The translations under genes were made by a program, and so were the position numbers. Under the pieces are notes generated by a model. The model worked only from the letters and a program-made list of their open reading frames with translations, did not search any database and was not told where the DNA came from. A stretch of DNA of 64,000 nt from positions 2,340,725 through 2,404,724 of the forward strand of contig NW_022098050.1 in the NCBI RefSeq assembly GCF_002288925.2, in the 5' to 3' direction. Shown here piece by piece: positions 47,629 to 59,404 of this stretch. Numbering within the stretch: position 1 is the stretch's first letter; each line of letters opens with the position of its first letter. Source of the stretch: Delphinapterus leucas (taxonomy: Eukaryota > Chordata > Mammalia > Artiodactyla > Monodontidae).

Positions 47629-47691
47629 TTTTTTAAAGATCTGTCATTTATTTTATTATATGTTATTTTATTTTATATTTTTATTTTTTTA
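47629..47691 (-). repeat. L1 A-rich tail with a short non-L1 insert
   Basis: On the L1 strand, the 3'UTR end is followed by an A-rich tail (47691-47662), then about 27 bp of non-A sequence (47661-47635, containing AAATGACAGATCTTT), then a second pure A run that meets the target-site duplication. The layout fits a short 3' transduction or a tail that collected AT variation. Confidence 0.55.
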
Positions 47692-48049
47692 ACATCTTTA
47701 TTGGAGTATAATTGCTTTACAATGCTGTGTCAGTTTCTGCTGTACAACAAAGTGAATCAGCTATACGTATACATATATCCCCATATCCCCTCCCTCTTGC
47801 GTCTCCCTCCCACCCTCCCTATCCCACCCCTCTAGGTGGTCACAAAGCACCCGAGCTGATCTCCCTGTGCTATGCAGCTGCTTCCCACTAGCTAGCTATT
47901 TTACATTTGGTAGTGTATATATGTCCATGCCACTCTCTCACTTTGTCACAGCTTACCCTTACCCCTCCCCATATCCTCAAGTCCATTCTCTAGTAGGTCT
48001 GTGTCTTTATTCCTGTCTTACCCCTAGGTTCTTCATGACATTTTTTTTC

Positions 48050-51000
48050 TTAAATTCCATATATATGTGTTAGCATACGGTATTTGTCTTTCTCTTTCTG
48101 ACTTACTTCACTCTGTATGACAGACTCTAGGTCCATCCACCTCACTTCAAATAACGCAGTTTTGTTTCTTTTTATGGCTGAGTAATATTCCATTGTATAT
48201 ATGTGACACATCTTCTTCACACATTCATCTGTCGATGGACACTTAGGTTGCTTCCATGTCCTGGCTATTGAAAATAGTGCGGCAATAAACACTGTGGTAC
48301 ATGACTCTTTGAATTATGGTTTTCTCAGGGTATATGCCCAGTCTTGGGCTTGCTGGGTCATAAGGTAGTTCTAATTTTAATTTTTTAAGGAACCTCCCTA
48401 CTGTTCTCCATAGTGGCTGTATCAGTTTACATTCCCACCAACAGTGCAAGAGGGTTCCCTTTTCTCCACACCCTCTCCAGCATTTACTGTTTGTAGATTT
48501 TTTGATTATGGCCATTCTCACCGGTATGAGGTAATACCTCATTGTAGTTTTGATTTTCATTTCTCTAATGATTAGTGATGTTGAGTATCCTTTCATGTGT
48601 TTGTTGGCAATCTGTATATCTTCTTTGGAGAAATGTCTTTTTAGGTCTTCTGCCCATTTTTGGATTGGGTTGCTTGATTTTTTTTGATATTGAGCTGCAT
48701 GAGCTGCTTGTATATTTTGGAGATTAATCCTTTGTCACTTGCTTCATTTGTAAATATTTTCTCCATTCTGAGGGTTGTCTTTTCGTCCTCTTTATAGTCC
48801 CCTTTGCTGTGCAAAAGCTTTTAGGTTTCATTATGTCCCATTTGTTTATTTTTGTTTTTATTTCCATTTCTCTAGGAGGTGGGTCAAAAAGGATATTGCT
48901 GTGATTTATGTCAAAGAGTGTTCTTCCTAAATTTTCCTCTAAGAGTTTTATAGTGTCTGGCTTTACATTTAGGTCTTTAATCCATTTTGAGTTTATTTTT
49001 GGGTATGGTGTTATGAAGTGTTCTAATTTCATTCTTTTACATGTAGCTGTCCAGTTTTCCCAGCACCACTTATTGAAGAGACTGTCTTTTCTCCATTGTA
49101 TATTCTTGCCTCCTTATCAAAGGTAAGGTGACCATACATGTGTGGGTTCATCTCTGTGCTTTCTATCCAGTTCCACTCATCTATATTTGTTTTTGAGCCA
49201 GCACCACACTGTCTTGATTACTGTACCTTTGTAGTATAGTCTGAAGTCAGGGAGCCTGATTCCTCCAGCTCTGTTTTTCTTTCTCAAGATTGCTTTGGCT
49301 ATTTGGGGTCTTTGTGTTTCCATACAAATTGTGAAATTTTTTGTTCTAGTTCTGTGAAAAATGCCGTTGGTAGTTTGATAGGGATTACATTGAATATGTA
49401 GATTGCTTGGGGTAGTGTAGTCATTTTCACAGTGTTGATTCTTCCAATCCAAATACATGGTATATCTCTCCATCTGTTTGTATCATCTTTAATTTCTTTC
49501 ATCAGTGTCTTATAGTTTTCTGCATACAGGTCTTTCGTCTCCTTAGGTAGCTTTATTCATAGGTATTTTATTTTATTCTTTTTGTTGCAATGGTAAATGG
49601 GATTGTTTCCTTAATGTCTCTTTCAGATTTTTCATCATTAGTGTATAGGAATGCAACAGATTTCTGTGCATTAATTTTGTTTCTTGCTACTTTACCAAAT
49701 TCATTGATTATCTCTAGTAGTTTTCTGGTAGCATCTTTGGGATTTGTATGTATAATAGTATCATGCCATCTGCAAACAGTGACAGTTTTACTTCTTCTTT
49801 TCCGATTTGGAGTCCTTTTATTTCTTTTTCTTCTCTGATTGCTGTGGCTAAAACTTCCAAAGCTATGCTGAATAACAGTGATGAGAGTTGGCAAGCTTGT
49901 CTTGTTCCAGATCTTAGTGGAAATGGTTTCAGATTTTCACTGTTGAAATGATGTTGGCTGTGGGTTTGTCATATATGGACGTTATTATGTTGCGGTAATT
50001 TCCCTTTATGCCTACTTACTGGAGGGTTTTTATCACAAATGCGTGTTGAATTTTGTCGAAAGCTTTTTCTGCATCTATTGAGATGATCATATGGTTTTTA
50101 TCCTTCAGTTTGTTAATATGGTTTATCACATTGATTAATTTGTGTATATTGAAGAGTCATTACATTCCTGGGATAAACCCCACTTGATCATGGTGTATGA
50201 TCCCTTTAATGTGCTGTTAGATTCTGTTTGCTAGTATTTTGTTGAGGGTTTTTGCATCTATATTCATCAGTTATACTGGCCTGTAGTTTTCTTTTTTTAT
50301 GACATCTTTGGTTTTGGTATCAGGGTGATGGTGGCCTCTAGAATGAGTTTGGAATTGTTCCTCCCTCTGCTATATTTTCGAAGAGTTTGAGAAGGATATG
50401 TGTTACCTCTTCTCTAAATGTTTGATAGAATTCGCCTGTGAAGCCATCTGGTCCTGGGCTTTTGTTTGTTGGAGGATTTTTAATCACAGTCTCAATTTCA
50501 GTGCTTGTGATTGGTCTGTTCATATTTTCTATTTCATCCTGGTTCAGTCTTGTAAGGTTGAGCTTTTCTAAGAATTTGTCCATTTCTTCCAGGTTGTCCA
50601 TTTTATTAGCATATAGTTGCTTGTAGTAAACTCTCATGTTCCTTTGTATTTCTGCAGTGTCAGTTGTTACTTCTCCCTTTTCATTTCTAATTCTATTGAT
50701 TTGAGTCTTCCTCCTGTTTTTCTTGCTGAGTCTGTCTAATGCTTTATCAATTTTGTTTATCTTCTCAAAGAACCAGCTTTTAGTTTTATTGATCTCTGCT
50801 ATGGTTTCCTTCATTTCTTTTTCGTTTATTTCTGATCTGATCTTTATGATTTCTTTCCTTCTGCTAACTCTGGGGATTTTTTGTTCTTCTTTCTCTAATT
50901 GTTTTGGGTGTAAGGTTAGGTTGTTCCTTTGAGATTCTTCTTGCTTCTTGAGATAGGATTCTATTGCTATAAAATTCCCTCTTAGAACTGCTTTTGCTGC

Positions 51001-51866
51001 ATCCCATAGGTTTTGGGTCATCGTGTTTTCATTGTCATTTGTTTCTAGGTGTTTTTTGATTTCCTCTTTGATTTCTTCAGTGACCTCTTGGTTATTTAGT
51101 ATTGTATTGTTTAGCCTCCATGTGGTTTTTTTTTTACATTTTTTCCCCTGTAATTTATTTCTAGTCTCATAGCGTTGTGGTCTGAAAAGATACTTGATAC
51201 GATTTCAGTATTCTTAAATTTACCAAGACTTGATTTGTGACCCAAGATATGAGCTATCCTGGAGAATATTCCATGAGCACTTGAGAAGAAAGTGTATTCT
51301 GTTGTTTTTGCATGGAATGTCCTATAAATATCAGTTAAGTCCATCTTGTTTAATGTATCATTTAAAGCTTGTGTTTCCGTATTTATTTTCATTTTGGATG
51401 ATCTGTCCTGTGGTGAAAGTGGGGTGTTAAAGTCCCCTAGTATGATTGTGTTACTGTCGATTTCCCCTTTTATGGCTGTTAGCACTTGCCTTATGTATTG
51501 AGTTGTTCCTATGTTGGGTGCATAAATATTTACAATTGTTATATCTTCTTTTTGGATTGATCCCTTGATCATTATGTAGTGTCCTTCTTTGTCTCTTGTA
51601 ATTGTCTTTATTTTAAAGTCTATTTTGTCTGATATGAGAATTGCTACTCCAGCTTTCTTTTGATTTCCATTTGCATGGAATATCTTCTTCCATCCCCTCA
51701 CTTTCAATCTGTATGTGTCCCTAGGTCTGAAGTACATATGCTCTTGTAGACAGCATACATACGGGTCTTGTTTTTGTATCCATTCAGCCAGTCTGTGTCT
51801 TTTGGTTGAAGCATTTAATCCATTTACATTTAAGGTAATTATTGATATGTATGTTCCTATTACCAT
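48050..51866 (-). pseudogene. L1 ORF2 (endonuclease / reverse transcriptase), broken
   Basis: ORF2p nicks target DNA and reverse-transcribes L1 RNA. The start codon lies at 51866 (MVIGTYISIITLNVNGLNAS). The endonuclease domain is open to 51111. The catalytic Glu (CCLQE) is kept, but the following TH is replaced by HMY with one extra codon. GDFN is kept. The Asp of SRIDHILGHK is Ala (codon at 51252-51254) and SDHN is kept. A second open piece (50338-51021) holds the linker and the RT entry SPGPDGFTGEFYQ. The RT core is split by stops, and its FADD box reads FADG (49765-49776), so a catalytic Asp is gone. C-terminal pieces follow at 48724-49032, 48243-48596 and 48050-48292, ending in THIYGI. 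The total length of 3817 bp is not divisible by 3, so net frameshifts are present. Confidence 0.93.
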
Positions 51867-51924
51867 TTTCTTAATTGTTTTGGGTTTGTTACTGTAGTTG
51901 TTTTCCTTCTCTTGTGTCCCCTGC

Positions 51925-52808
51925 CTAGAGAAGTTCCTTTAGCATTTGTTGTGAAGCTGGTTTGGTGGTGCTGAATTCTCTTAACTTTTGCTTGTCTCTA
52001 AAGGTTTTAATGTCTCCATAGAATCTGAATGAGATCCTTGCTGGGTAGGGTAATGTTGGTTGTTGGTTTTTCCCTTTCATCTCTTTAAATATGTCCTATC
52101 ACTCCCTTCTGGTTTGCAGAGCTTCTGCTGAAAGATTAGCTGTTAACCTTATGGGGATTCCCTTGTATGTTATTTGCTGCTTTTCCCTTGCTGCTTTTAA
52201 TATTTTTTTGTATTTAATTTTTGACAGTTTGATTAATATGTGTCTTGGCATGATTCTCCTTGGATTTATCCTGTATGGGACTCTCTGTGCTTTCTGGACT
52301 TGATTGACTATTTCCTTTCTCATGTTGGGGAAGTTTTCAACTATAATCTCTTCAAATATTTTCTCAGACCCTGTTTCTCTTCTTCTTCTGGGACCCTTAA
52401 AATTTGAATGTTGGTGCCTTGAATGTTGTCCCAGAGGGCTCTGAGACTGTGCTCAATTCTTTTCATTCTTTTTTCTTTATTCTTCTCTGCAGTAGTTATT
52501 TCCACTGTTTTATCTTCCAGGTCACTTATCCGTTCTTCTGCCTGTTATTCTGCTATTGATTCCTTCTAGGGGATTTTTAATTTCATTTATTGTGTTGTTC
52601 ATCATTGTTTGTTTGCTCTTTTGTTCTTCTAGGTCCTTGTTAAATGTTTCTTGTATTTTCTCCATTCTATTTCCAAGATTTTGGATCATCTTTACTATCA
52701 TTATTCTGAATTCTTTTTCAGGTAGACTGCCTATTTCCTCTTCATTTGTACGGTCTGGTGGGTTTTACCTTGCTCCTTCGTCTGCTGTGTGTTTTTCTGT
52801 CTTTTCAT
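51925..52808 (-). pseudogene. L1 ORF1 (RNA-binding chaperone), broken
   Basis: ORF1p is the trimeric RNA-binding protein of the L1 RNP. The expected start ATG is at 52808 (MKRQKNTQQTKEQGKTHQTV), but a TAG stop follows after about 25 codons at the AAATAGGCA step. The coiled-coil part is only in fragments. The longest open piece (52099-52323) is the RRM/C-terminal domain with PRHILIKLSKIKYKKILKAA and the stretch RLTANLSAEALQTRRE, typical of ORF1p. The end is the TAG at 51925-51927. The span of 884 bp is not a multiple of 3. About 58 bp separate it from the ORF2 start. Confidence 0.88.
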
Positions 52809-53917
52809 TTTGCTTAACTTACTGTGTTTGGGGTCTCCTTTTGGCAGGCTGCAGGTTCCCAATTCCTGTTATTTTTGGTGTCTGCCCCCAGTGGCTAAGG
52901 TTGGTTGTGCCTGTGTTCTGGTGGATGAGGCTGGATCTTGTCTTTCTGGTGGGCTGGTCCACGTCTGGTGGTGTGTTTTTGGGGGTGTCTGTGACCTTAT
53001 TATGATTATAGGCAGCCTCTCTGCTAATGGGTGCGGTTGTGTTCCTTTCTTGCTAGTTGTCTGGCATAGGGTGTCCAGCACTGTAGCTTGCTGGTCGTTG
53101 AGTAGAGCTGGGTCTTGGCATTGAGATGGAGATCTCTGGTAGATTTTCACCATTTGATATTACGTGGAGCTGGGAGGCGTCTTGTGGACCAGTGTCCTGA
53201 AGTTGGCTCTCCCACCTCAGAGGCACAACCCTGACACCTGGGTGGAGCACCAAGACCCTGTCATCCACACGGCTCAGAATACAAGGGAGAAAAAAAGAAA
53301 GGACAAAGGAAAAAATAATATAGAATAAGATAAAAAAAAGATAGAATAAAGTTATTGAAAAGATAATAATTATTAATTATAATTATTAAAAATTAAAAAA
53401 AAATTTAAGTAATAAAAAAAGTAAGAAAGAAAGAAGAGAGCAACCAAAACAACAAACAAATCCACCAATGATAACAAGTGCTAATATCTATACTTAAAAA
53501 AAACCCAAAATACAAAAAATGGACACAGAACCCTAGGACAGATGGTAAAAGCAAAGCTATACAGACAAAAATCACACAGAGAAGCATACACATACACATT
53601 CACAAAAAGAGAAAATGGAGAAAAAAAATATATATCGTTGCTCCCAAAGTCCACCACCTCAGTTTGGGATGATTTCCTTGTCTATTCAGGTATTCCACAC
53701 ATGCAGGGTATATCAAGTTGATTGTGGAGATTTAATCTGCTGCTTCTGAGGCTGCTGGGAGAGATTTCCCTTTCTTTTCTTTGTTCAGCACAGCTGCCGG
53801 GGTTCAGCTTTGGATTTAGCCCCGCCTCTGCGTGTAGGTCGCCTGAGGGCGTGTGTTTTTCGCTCAGGGCGGGGTTAAAGGAGCAGCTGATTTGGGGGCT
53901 CTGGCTCACTCAGGCCG

Positions 53918-53918
<1 letters not shown>

Positions 53919-53951
<33 letters not shown>
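53919..53951 (+). repeat. 33-base G homopolymer inside L1 5'UTR
   Basis: An uninterrupted run of 33 G is followed by GCGGGGCGGGAGGGGG. The plus strand is strongly G-quadruplex-prone; the L1 strand reads C. Run length may be affected by assembly. Confidence 0.9.
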
Positions 53952-54833
53952 CGGGGCGGGAGGGGGCAGTGTGACGTTGTACCAGCCTGAGGCGCGCCGT
54001 GTGATTTCCCGGGTAAGTTGTCCCTGGATCACGGGACCCTGGCAGTGGCGGGCTGCACAGGCTCCCGGGAGGGGAGGTGTGGGGAGTGACCTGTGCTCGC
54101 ACACAGGCTTCTTGGTGGCGGCAGCAGCAGCCTTAGCGTCTCATGCCCGTCTCTGGGGTCCGCGCTCATAGCCGCGGCTTGCGCCCATCTCTGCAACTAC
54201 TTTAAGCGGCGCTGTGAATCCCCTCTCCTCGCGCACCAGGAAACAAAGAGGCAAGAAAAAGTCTCTTGTCTCTTCAGCAGCTCCAGACTTTTTCCCGGGC
54301 TCCCTCCTGGCTAGCTGTGGCGCACTAACCCCCTTCAGGCTGTGTTCACGCCGCCAACCCGTCCTCTCCCTGCGCTCAGACCAAAGCCAGAGCCTCAACT
54401 CCCAGCCCCGCCCGCCCCGGCGGGTGAGCACACGAGCCTCTCGGGCTGGTGAGTGCCGGTCGGCACCCATCCTCTGTGTGGGAATCTCTGAGCTTTGCCG
54501 TCCGCACCCCTGTTGCTGTGCTGTCCTCCGCGGCTCCGAAGCTCCCCTGCTCCGCCACCCGCAGTCACCGCCCGCGAAGGGGCTTCTAGTGTGTGGAAAG
54601 CTTTCTTCCTTCACGGCTCCCTCCCACTGGTGCAGGTACCGTCCCTATTTTTTGTCTCTGTTTATTCTTTTTTCTTTTGCTCTACCCAGGTACGTGGGGA
54701 GTTTCTTGCCTTTTGGGAGGTCTGAGGTCTTCTGCCAGCGTTCAGTAGTTGGTGTTCTGTAGGAGTTGTTCCACATGTAGCTGTATTTCTGATGTATTTG
54801 TGGGGAGGAAGGTGATCTCCGCGTCTTACTCTT

Positions 54834-54843
54834 CCGCCATCTT
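54834..54843 (-). promoter_or_regulatory. YY1-type site at L1 5' end
   Basis: The minus strand reads AAGATGGCGG, the classical YY1 core near the start of L1 5'UTRs, where it helps set the correct transcription start. Confidence 0.75.
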
Positions 54844-54894
54844 AAAGGTCCTTCTTGTGTCTGTATTCTTATATTTTGACAAAAGAACTTAATG

Positions 54895-55125
54895 GCCTGG
54901 GCTCTTAACCTCACTTTATCTCCAACTTGCTGTTTGACCTGAAGGGAAATTATTTACCTATGCTAAGCCTCCCTTTCTTTAACTCTAAAATGGGAATAAT
55001 AATATTGGTAATCTCAAAGGGTTGTTGTGAATATCAAATGAAAATGCAGATAAAGCGCATAGCACAATGCCTGGCTCAAAGTAAATTCTCCATAAAGATT
55101 AGTGTAAGTATCATTATTAGTTCTG
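54895..55125 (+). repeat. MIR SINE, near full length
   Basis: MIR order: 'gctgtttgacctgaagggaaattatttacctatgctaagcctccctttctttaactctaaaatgggaataataatattggtaatctcaaagggttgttgtgaatatcaaatgaaaatgcagataaagcgcatagcacaatgcctgg'. The L1 lies directly to its left. Confidence 0.92.
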
Positions 55126-57539
55126 GCTCCCTATTGCTTTATTATTTTTAAGGTAATGCTCTTTACTTAGGACACAGTCTATGAATACTGCTGACTCCTT
55201 TCTACTGTAAGTCATAAAACATAATTAAACTGTAAACCTTCTTCTCAGTGTGATTTACAATGTAACAGGGAGATATTACACATCTACAACTAATTACAAG
55301 GAAGAATATTATTAATTGCTTGAGAATGTAAAGTGGGTGTATAAAGAAGGGGGAAATTATATTCACCAGCTGGACTCAGTTATCAAGGTGATGGTGGTGG
55401 CAAGAAAAGGCTCTATTTAAGTATTTAAGAATGGGTCTAATTTTACTAAGGTGTTAAAGACGTATTCCAGGCAAGGAGCAGGAAATGACTAAGAGAATGG
55501 AGAGTGGGAGTACTTAAATGAAATAAATAGCTATAGTTTTAGTCCAAAGTGTCACCCTACTGTTAGTTTTAGCATTTTTGCCACCGTCATCTCTTAAAAA
55601 AACTCACCGTTAATAGACTTTTTCTTAGCAGACTGCAGTAAACTTTTAAAATGTATTTTCAGGTTTCCATGTGGAAATGTTTGTTTTCATTCACAAAATA
55701 TTATGACACATACAAAATATAATGCTATAAAAATGAATGATTAGCATATCTATTGTTTAAAAAGCTAGGTACATGCAGCAGAGTTGAAAGCACATAACAA
55801 AGATACTGGAATGAAAAATGAAGTAATTGGCCTTATATAGCTTCTTTATGACCAAGTTGGACAGAATGCCTGGCCAATATGATTGGTTTTGCAGAAATGA
55901 AATATTAGCATGTCAGAAAATGGGTTGACACCATGAGGACAATCCTTTAGTCCAGTCTGTGACAAAGGCTAGGAACTCTACAATGGTGAAAATATTAAGG
56001 AGTCATCTTAGGTTGGGAAACTATGGACCAAAAAAAAAGACACCTTCTTGTAGAAGTGGCCCAACAAAAAAGGAAAAAAGAAAGAATATAAGGAAGAGAA
56101 GGAGGAGGAAAGACAGTGGTATTTGTCATCCCCTTCCCTGTTCCCATTTTTGTTGCATTATGTTACCATTGTAACCTGAAAAAGAAAATTCATCTCCAAA
56201 CTAATACTAATATACTAATATAGTATATACATATACTAATAAGGTATAATATCATATATTTAATATATGTTTGTATTATGACTAATAACAGTAATAATAG
56301 TTATCGATTGATGAGTATATGACAGATACTGTATTAGATATTTGTATACATGGTGTACACTGCTGTGTAGATTTTTTAAAAATATCCATTCCGTAGGTAA
56401 GGAAGTTGAGACAACAAATAAATGACAGAATCAGAATTTGAGTCTTATTGTGTATGGCAAGAAAACATTCAGCCATTTCACTATTCTACACTGTGGGGTC
56501 TAACATGGTGCTTGGCTTATATATTGAAGAGTGAATGAATATTTTATGAAAACATTTACTGATCTTTGCAACCTTCTCCTAAGAATTGTGACAGAGTCTG
56601 ACCAGGCTGAGATTTGATCCTATTTGCAAGCTAACAAATGGCAAATAGACTTGCCATTTGTTTATGGTTACTGACAGAAGACACAGGCTCCGGTGTCAGA
56701 GACTAAGGGCCTTTTTACTCATGGCAATAGCAGTTCTCCAAACCGCAGTTCCCTCAGTGTGGTATGAAGAAGGCCAGATGATACCTGTTCGCACAGTGAG
56801 TTCCATTACAGGAGGGGAACCCTGTATTGAGGGGAACCTTGTATTAATGGAAACCAAATATTTTATGCTGAACAGTAAGCATGCCTGCCCATTGTTCTGG
56901 AGGGAGACACTATTTTTTATCTTCTAAGGATATTGCCTGTACAGACATCTTTAAAAAGATAGTCTGAGAAAAAGTACCTGTGCTCACAAGATTTACAGAA
57001 ACGTGAGAGACCTGTGGAGAATGTCTCCCAGCACCTTTCATTTGCATAAATGCATTCTTAGGAACAGGGCCTCAACCCATCCCATCTTCTCCCCTAATTC
57101 CCTATCCTCATACTTTTTGGCTTAGATTCCAGTTTGCTTCCTTATGGGAAACTCTAGCTGCAATACAGGCATACTGACATTCACCAGCCTGAAACCGAAA
57201 GGAAACCCTGTATGTACTGTGCAAAGGGAATGTGGCCATTTCTGAAAAGGCGGTCTAACCTGCCCTCTAGAGTGTAGTGCTAAATCAAACCAATTATGTG
57301 AGTTCCCATACACATTCCTCTCTTTGTAAATGGGAAGTAAGTGCAAAATAACGGATGGGTCGTCCAGCTCCTGTGGAAATTAGAGCAGCTTTCCTAGGAG
57401 CCTGCAGTGCTTACAACCTCCATGCATGTGATTGGAATCATTCTCCTTCAGTAGAATTACCTCTGTTTCTTTACAGTAAACTTCCATTCCCTTAAGCAGT
57501 CTCTTAAAGTGTCCTCCTTTGTGACTCTGAGGAATGTGA
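55126..57539. other. Unassigned DNA with AT-rich and hairpin sequence
   Basis: 55230-55520 may be a strongly decayed L2. 55959-56130 is purine-rich on plus. 56200-56310 is an AT-rich TAATATAC-type simple stretch. 56633-56662 is a perfect 12-bp hairpin with a 6-nt loop. 56660-57120 reads like an old LTR or other repeat that I cannot name ('ccgcagttccctcagtgtggtatgaagaaggccag'). No gene is supported. The 89-codon frame at 56658-56927 has no known domain. Confidence 0.4.
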
Positions 57540-57920
57540 CTGGCAGGATAGCACTGTATTTATCTTCCTAATTTTAAAAGCATTTAATTACTAATAAGTA
57601 CTGCCAATGTGATTTTTTTCCCTTAGTGCACATTAAAAACTTTGAATCCCATTTTCTGTAATAATTTAAATCAATCTGGAAGGACAGAGTAATTAATTAT
57701 CTATAATTTCTCAAAATAGAAATGCTGAAATTATTGAATTGAAACAGAAATCTAGTGGAGAATGAAACTGAAATGAATAGGATTGTGTGAGAAAGAGGGG
57801 TGCAGCAAAATGTAAATTTCCTTAAAAGTTGAAAGAGCTGTTTAGTACTATAATTGAGTTGAAAAATACACTAGTTGAATCAGTATTTCACATCATGTTT
57901 CCTAAAGCACTTTTTTTTGT
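57540..57920. other. AT-rich repeat-free block with homeodomain-type motifs
   Basis: Contains TAATTAATTATC near 57690, AATTAATT-like and CATTTAATTACTAATAA motifs and no repeat that I recognise. It may be a conserved non-coding element. Nothing here is coding. Confidence 0.25.
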
Positions 57921-59404
57921 GCTGAAACTTAATATTGCTTGTGAAGTATTATTACTCATAATGGGTTTAATATACAACTGTGAACCACCAGAAGGGAGCA
58001 ATTGAGTAAATGTGGGGTTTTTTTCCACTTCCGTTCCTTTCAGGATTAATTGAGTTTAGATAGCCTGTGTTTTTAACTTGTGAAACCAGTCCACCCTCTT
58101 TTGAATTTCTTTACAAAACTTCTTCTTTGACATGATGACAAAGCAAAATAGGCCATGTGTATATGCATTTTCCAGTGCAGTCATGTAAAGGGCATGGGTT
58201 TTGGACTCAACCACACTTAAATTTGATAAGCTCTGCCTGTATTAACTATATGATATATATTTGTGTTTGCCTTTATTGAAGAAGGTTAAACGTATTTGGC
58301 TTCCTTGTTTATTTATATAACTAATTCTGTACATTAACTGTTAAGGTAATGATTTAATAGTTGTAAGGATTAAATAAACAAGCACTACTTATATAATGTG
58401 ATCATAAATCAACCTTACTTCCTACTTTTGTTTTAAGAGTATGGAGCTCTTGTTCCTCAGGGTCTCCATGAAATGTAATATATATCTTGTGACCCTTTGG
58501 ATCACATTCAGAAGGTAAAAGGCCTTCCTTTCAGTAATTAATGTGTCCAATAATAATCTAAAACTCTAAATTTATTTTAAAGTAGTGGCTTTCTTCTCCA
58601 TATCTCCTCTATCTCCTAGTGTGTCCCAGTGGCAAGCTGGAAGTTGTGGTTTGTTTTCTTCTTTCTTTCTCTGCCATGCACTTTTATATATATTTTCAAC
58701 ATCTTGCTAACTTGGTTTTGGATCCTCATGATTAGAGGGTTCAGGGAGGGAAAAGAGGAAAGGGGAGCAGTAGATGTTTACTTCACTGGTATTGTGGTGA
58801 TGGTCCACAGACTCCTTCAGAAATAGCACTTACCTGCCCCTTAGTGAAACCTTTCACCTGTGGTTTACATCACTGGGCAAAATAGCTCCATTTTAGCTTA
58901 TTCCAGTCTCTTCCCCCAGCCTCAAGGCATTCAGTAGGTCTTCTCAAGTCTTCCTGTTGAGGTCTGTAGCCTTCCCAGATATTCCTCTTGGTCAGCACCT
59001 AAGATGAACCTACACCACATCTTTATCACACACAGCCCACCTCTTTTCCATTCGTGTTCCAATAAAATTTGGGATCGGTGCAGTGCAACAGTCAACTATC
59101 TTTAACTTGGCTATGTATGTCCCCAGCAGGCCAGTCTACTCAGTTGTCAATCAGACAACAGTATTCTTTTTTTGGTCCACAAACTGTACGGTGGAGGTTT
59201 TCTGTTGATTCAGGGTGAAGAGGAAAACATTTTCAGCCCCTCAACAGTGGCATGACTCCAAGGCATACAGACAGTTGGTTCCAAAAGCTTTCTTCAGCTT
59301 TTTATGTGTTCACTCCCTCACATGTGTGAGTAGTTAAGAGACATAGCAGTTGGAATATGTTTTGTTCTTCAACTGAAACTTAAAATTTAAATCTTATTAT
59401 AGAT
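57921..59404. other. Unassigned DNA, possible MIR remnant
   Basis: 58175-58400 has MIR-like traces ('agggcatgggttttggactcaacc', 'gtaaggattaaataaac'). 58575-59340 is non-repetitive, with no long frame except 65 codons at 58629-58826. No gene is seen. Confidence 0.4.

Larger units (their letters stand above)
52809..54856 (-). promoter_or_regulatory. L1 5'UTR with internal promoter, CpG-rich 5' half
   Basis: About 2 kb upstream of ORF1, GC- and CpG-rich from 53720 to 54640, then an A-rich (on plus) part at 53280-53480. L1 5'UTRs hold an internal pol II promoter. This one keeps a YY1-type site at the very start. Several open frames on both strands (up to 182 codons at 54214-54762) result from the high GC content and are not genes. 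A 33-base G run sits at 53919-53951. Confidence 0.85.
47615..54870 (-). mobile_element. Essentially full-length L1 (about 7.2 kb), 14-bp TSD, inactive
   Basis: The element reads on the minus strand from about 54856 (5' end, AAGATGGCGGAAGAGTAAGA) to about 47629 (3' tail). A perfect 14-bp target-site duplication GTGTCTGTATTCTT lies at 47615-47628 and 54857-54870. Order on the minus strand: 5'UTR 54856-52809, ORF1 52808-51925, ORF2 51866-48050, 3'UTR 48049-47692, A-rich tail 47691-47629. Both ORFs are broken by stops and frameshifts, and both catalytic centres of ORF2p carry changed key residues. It landed next to a MIR. Because the 5' end is complete, this copy came from full-length reverse transcription. 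It can no longer move on its own. Confidence 0.95.

Noticed and set aside
53722..54762. Frames of 149-182 codons in GC-rich DNA
   Set aside because: They lie in the L1 5'UTR. High GC removes stops, and the G33 run yields poly-Gly/Pro frames.
58828..58850. Donor-like CAG|GTAAGTG on the minus strand
   Set aside because: No convincing acceptor or coding block upstream. Isolated donor-like motifs are frequent.
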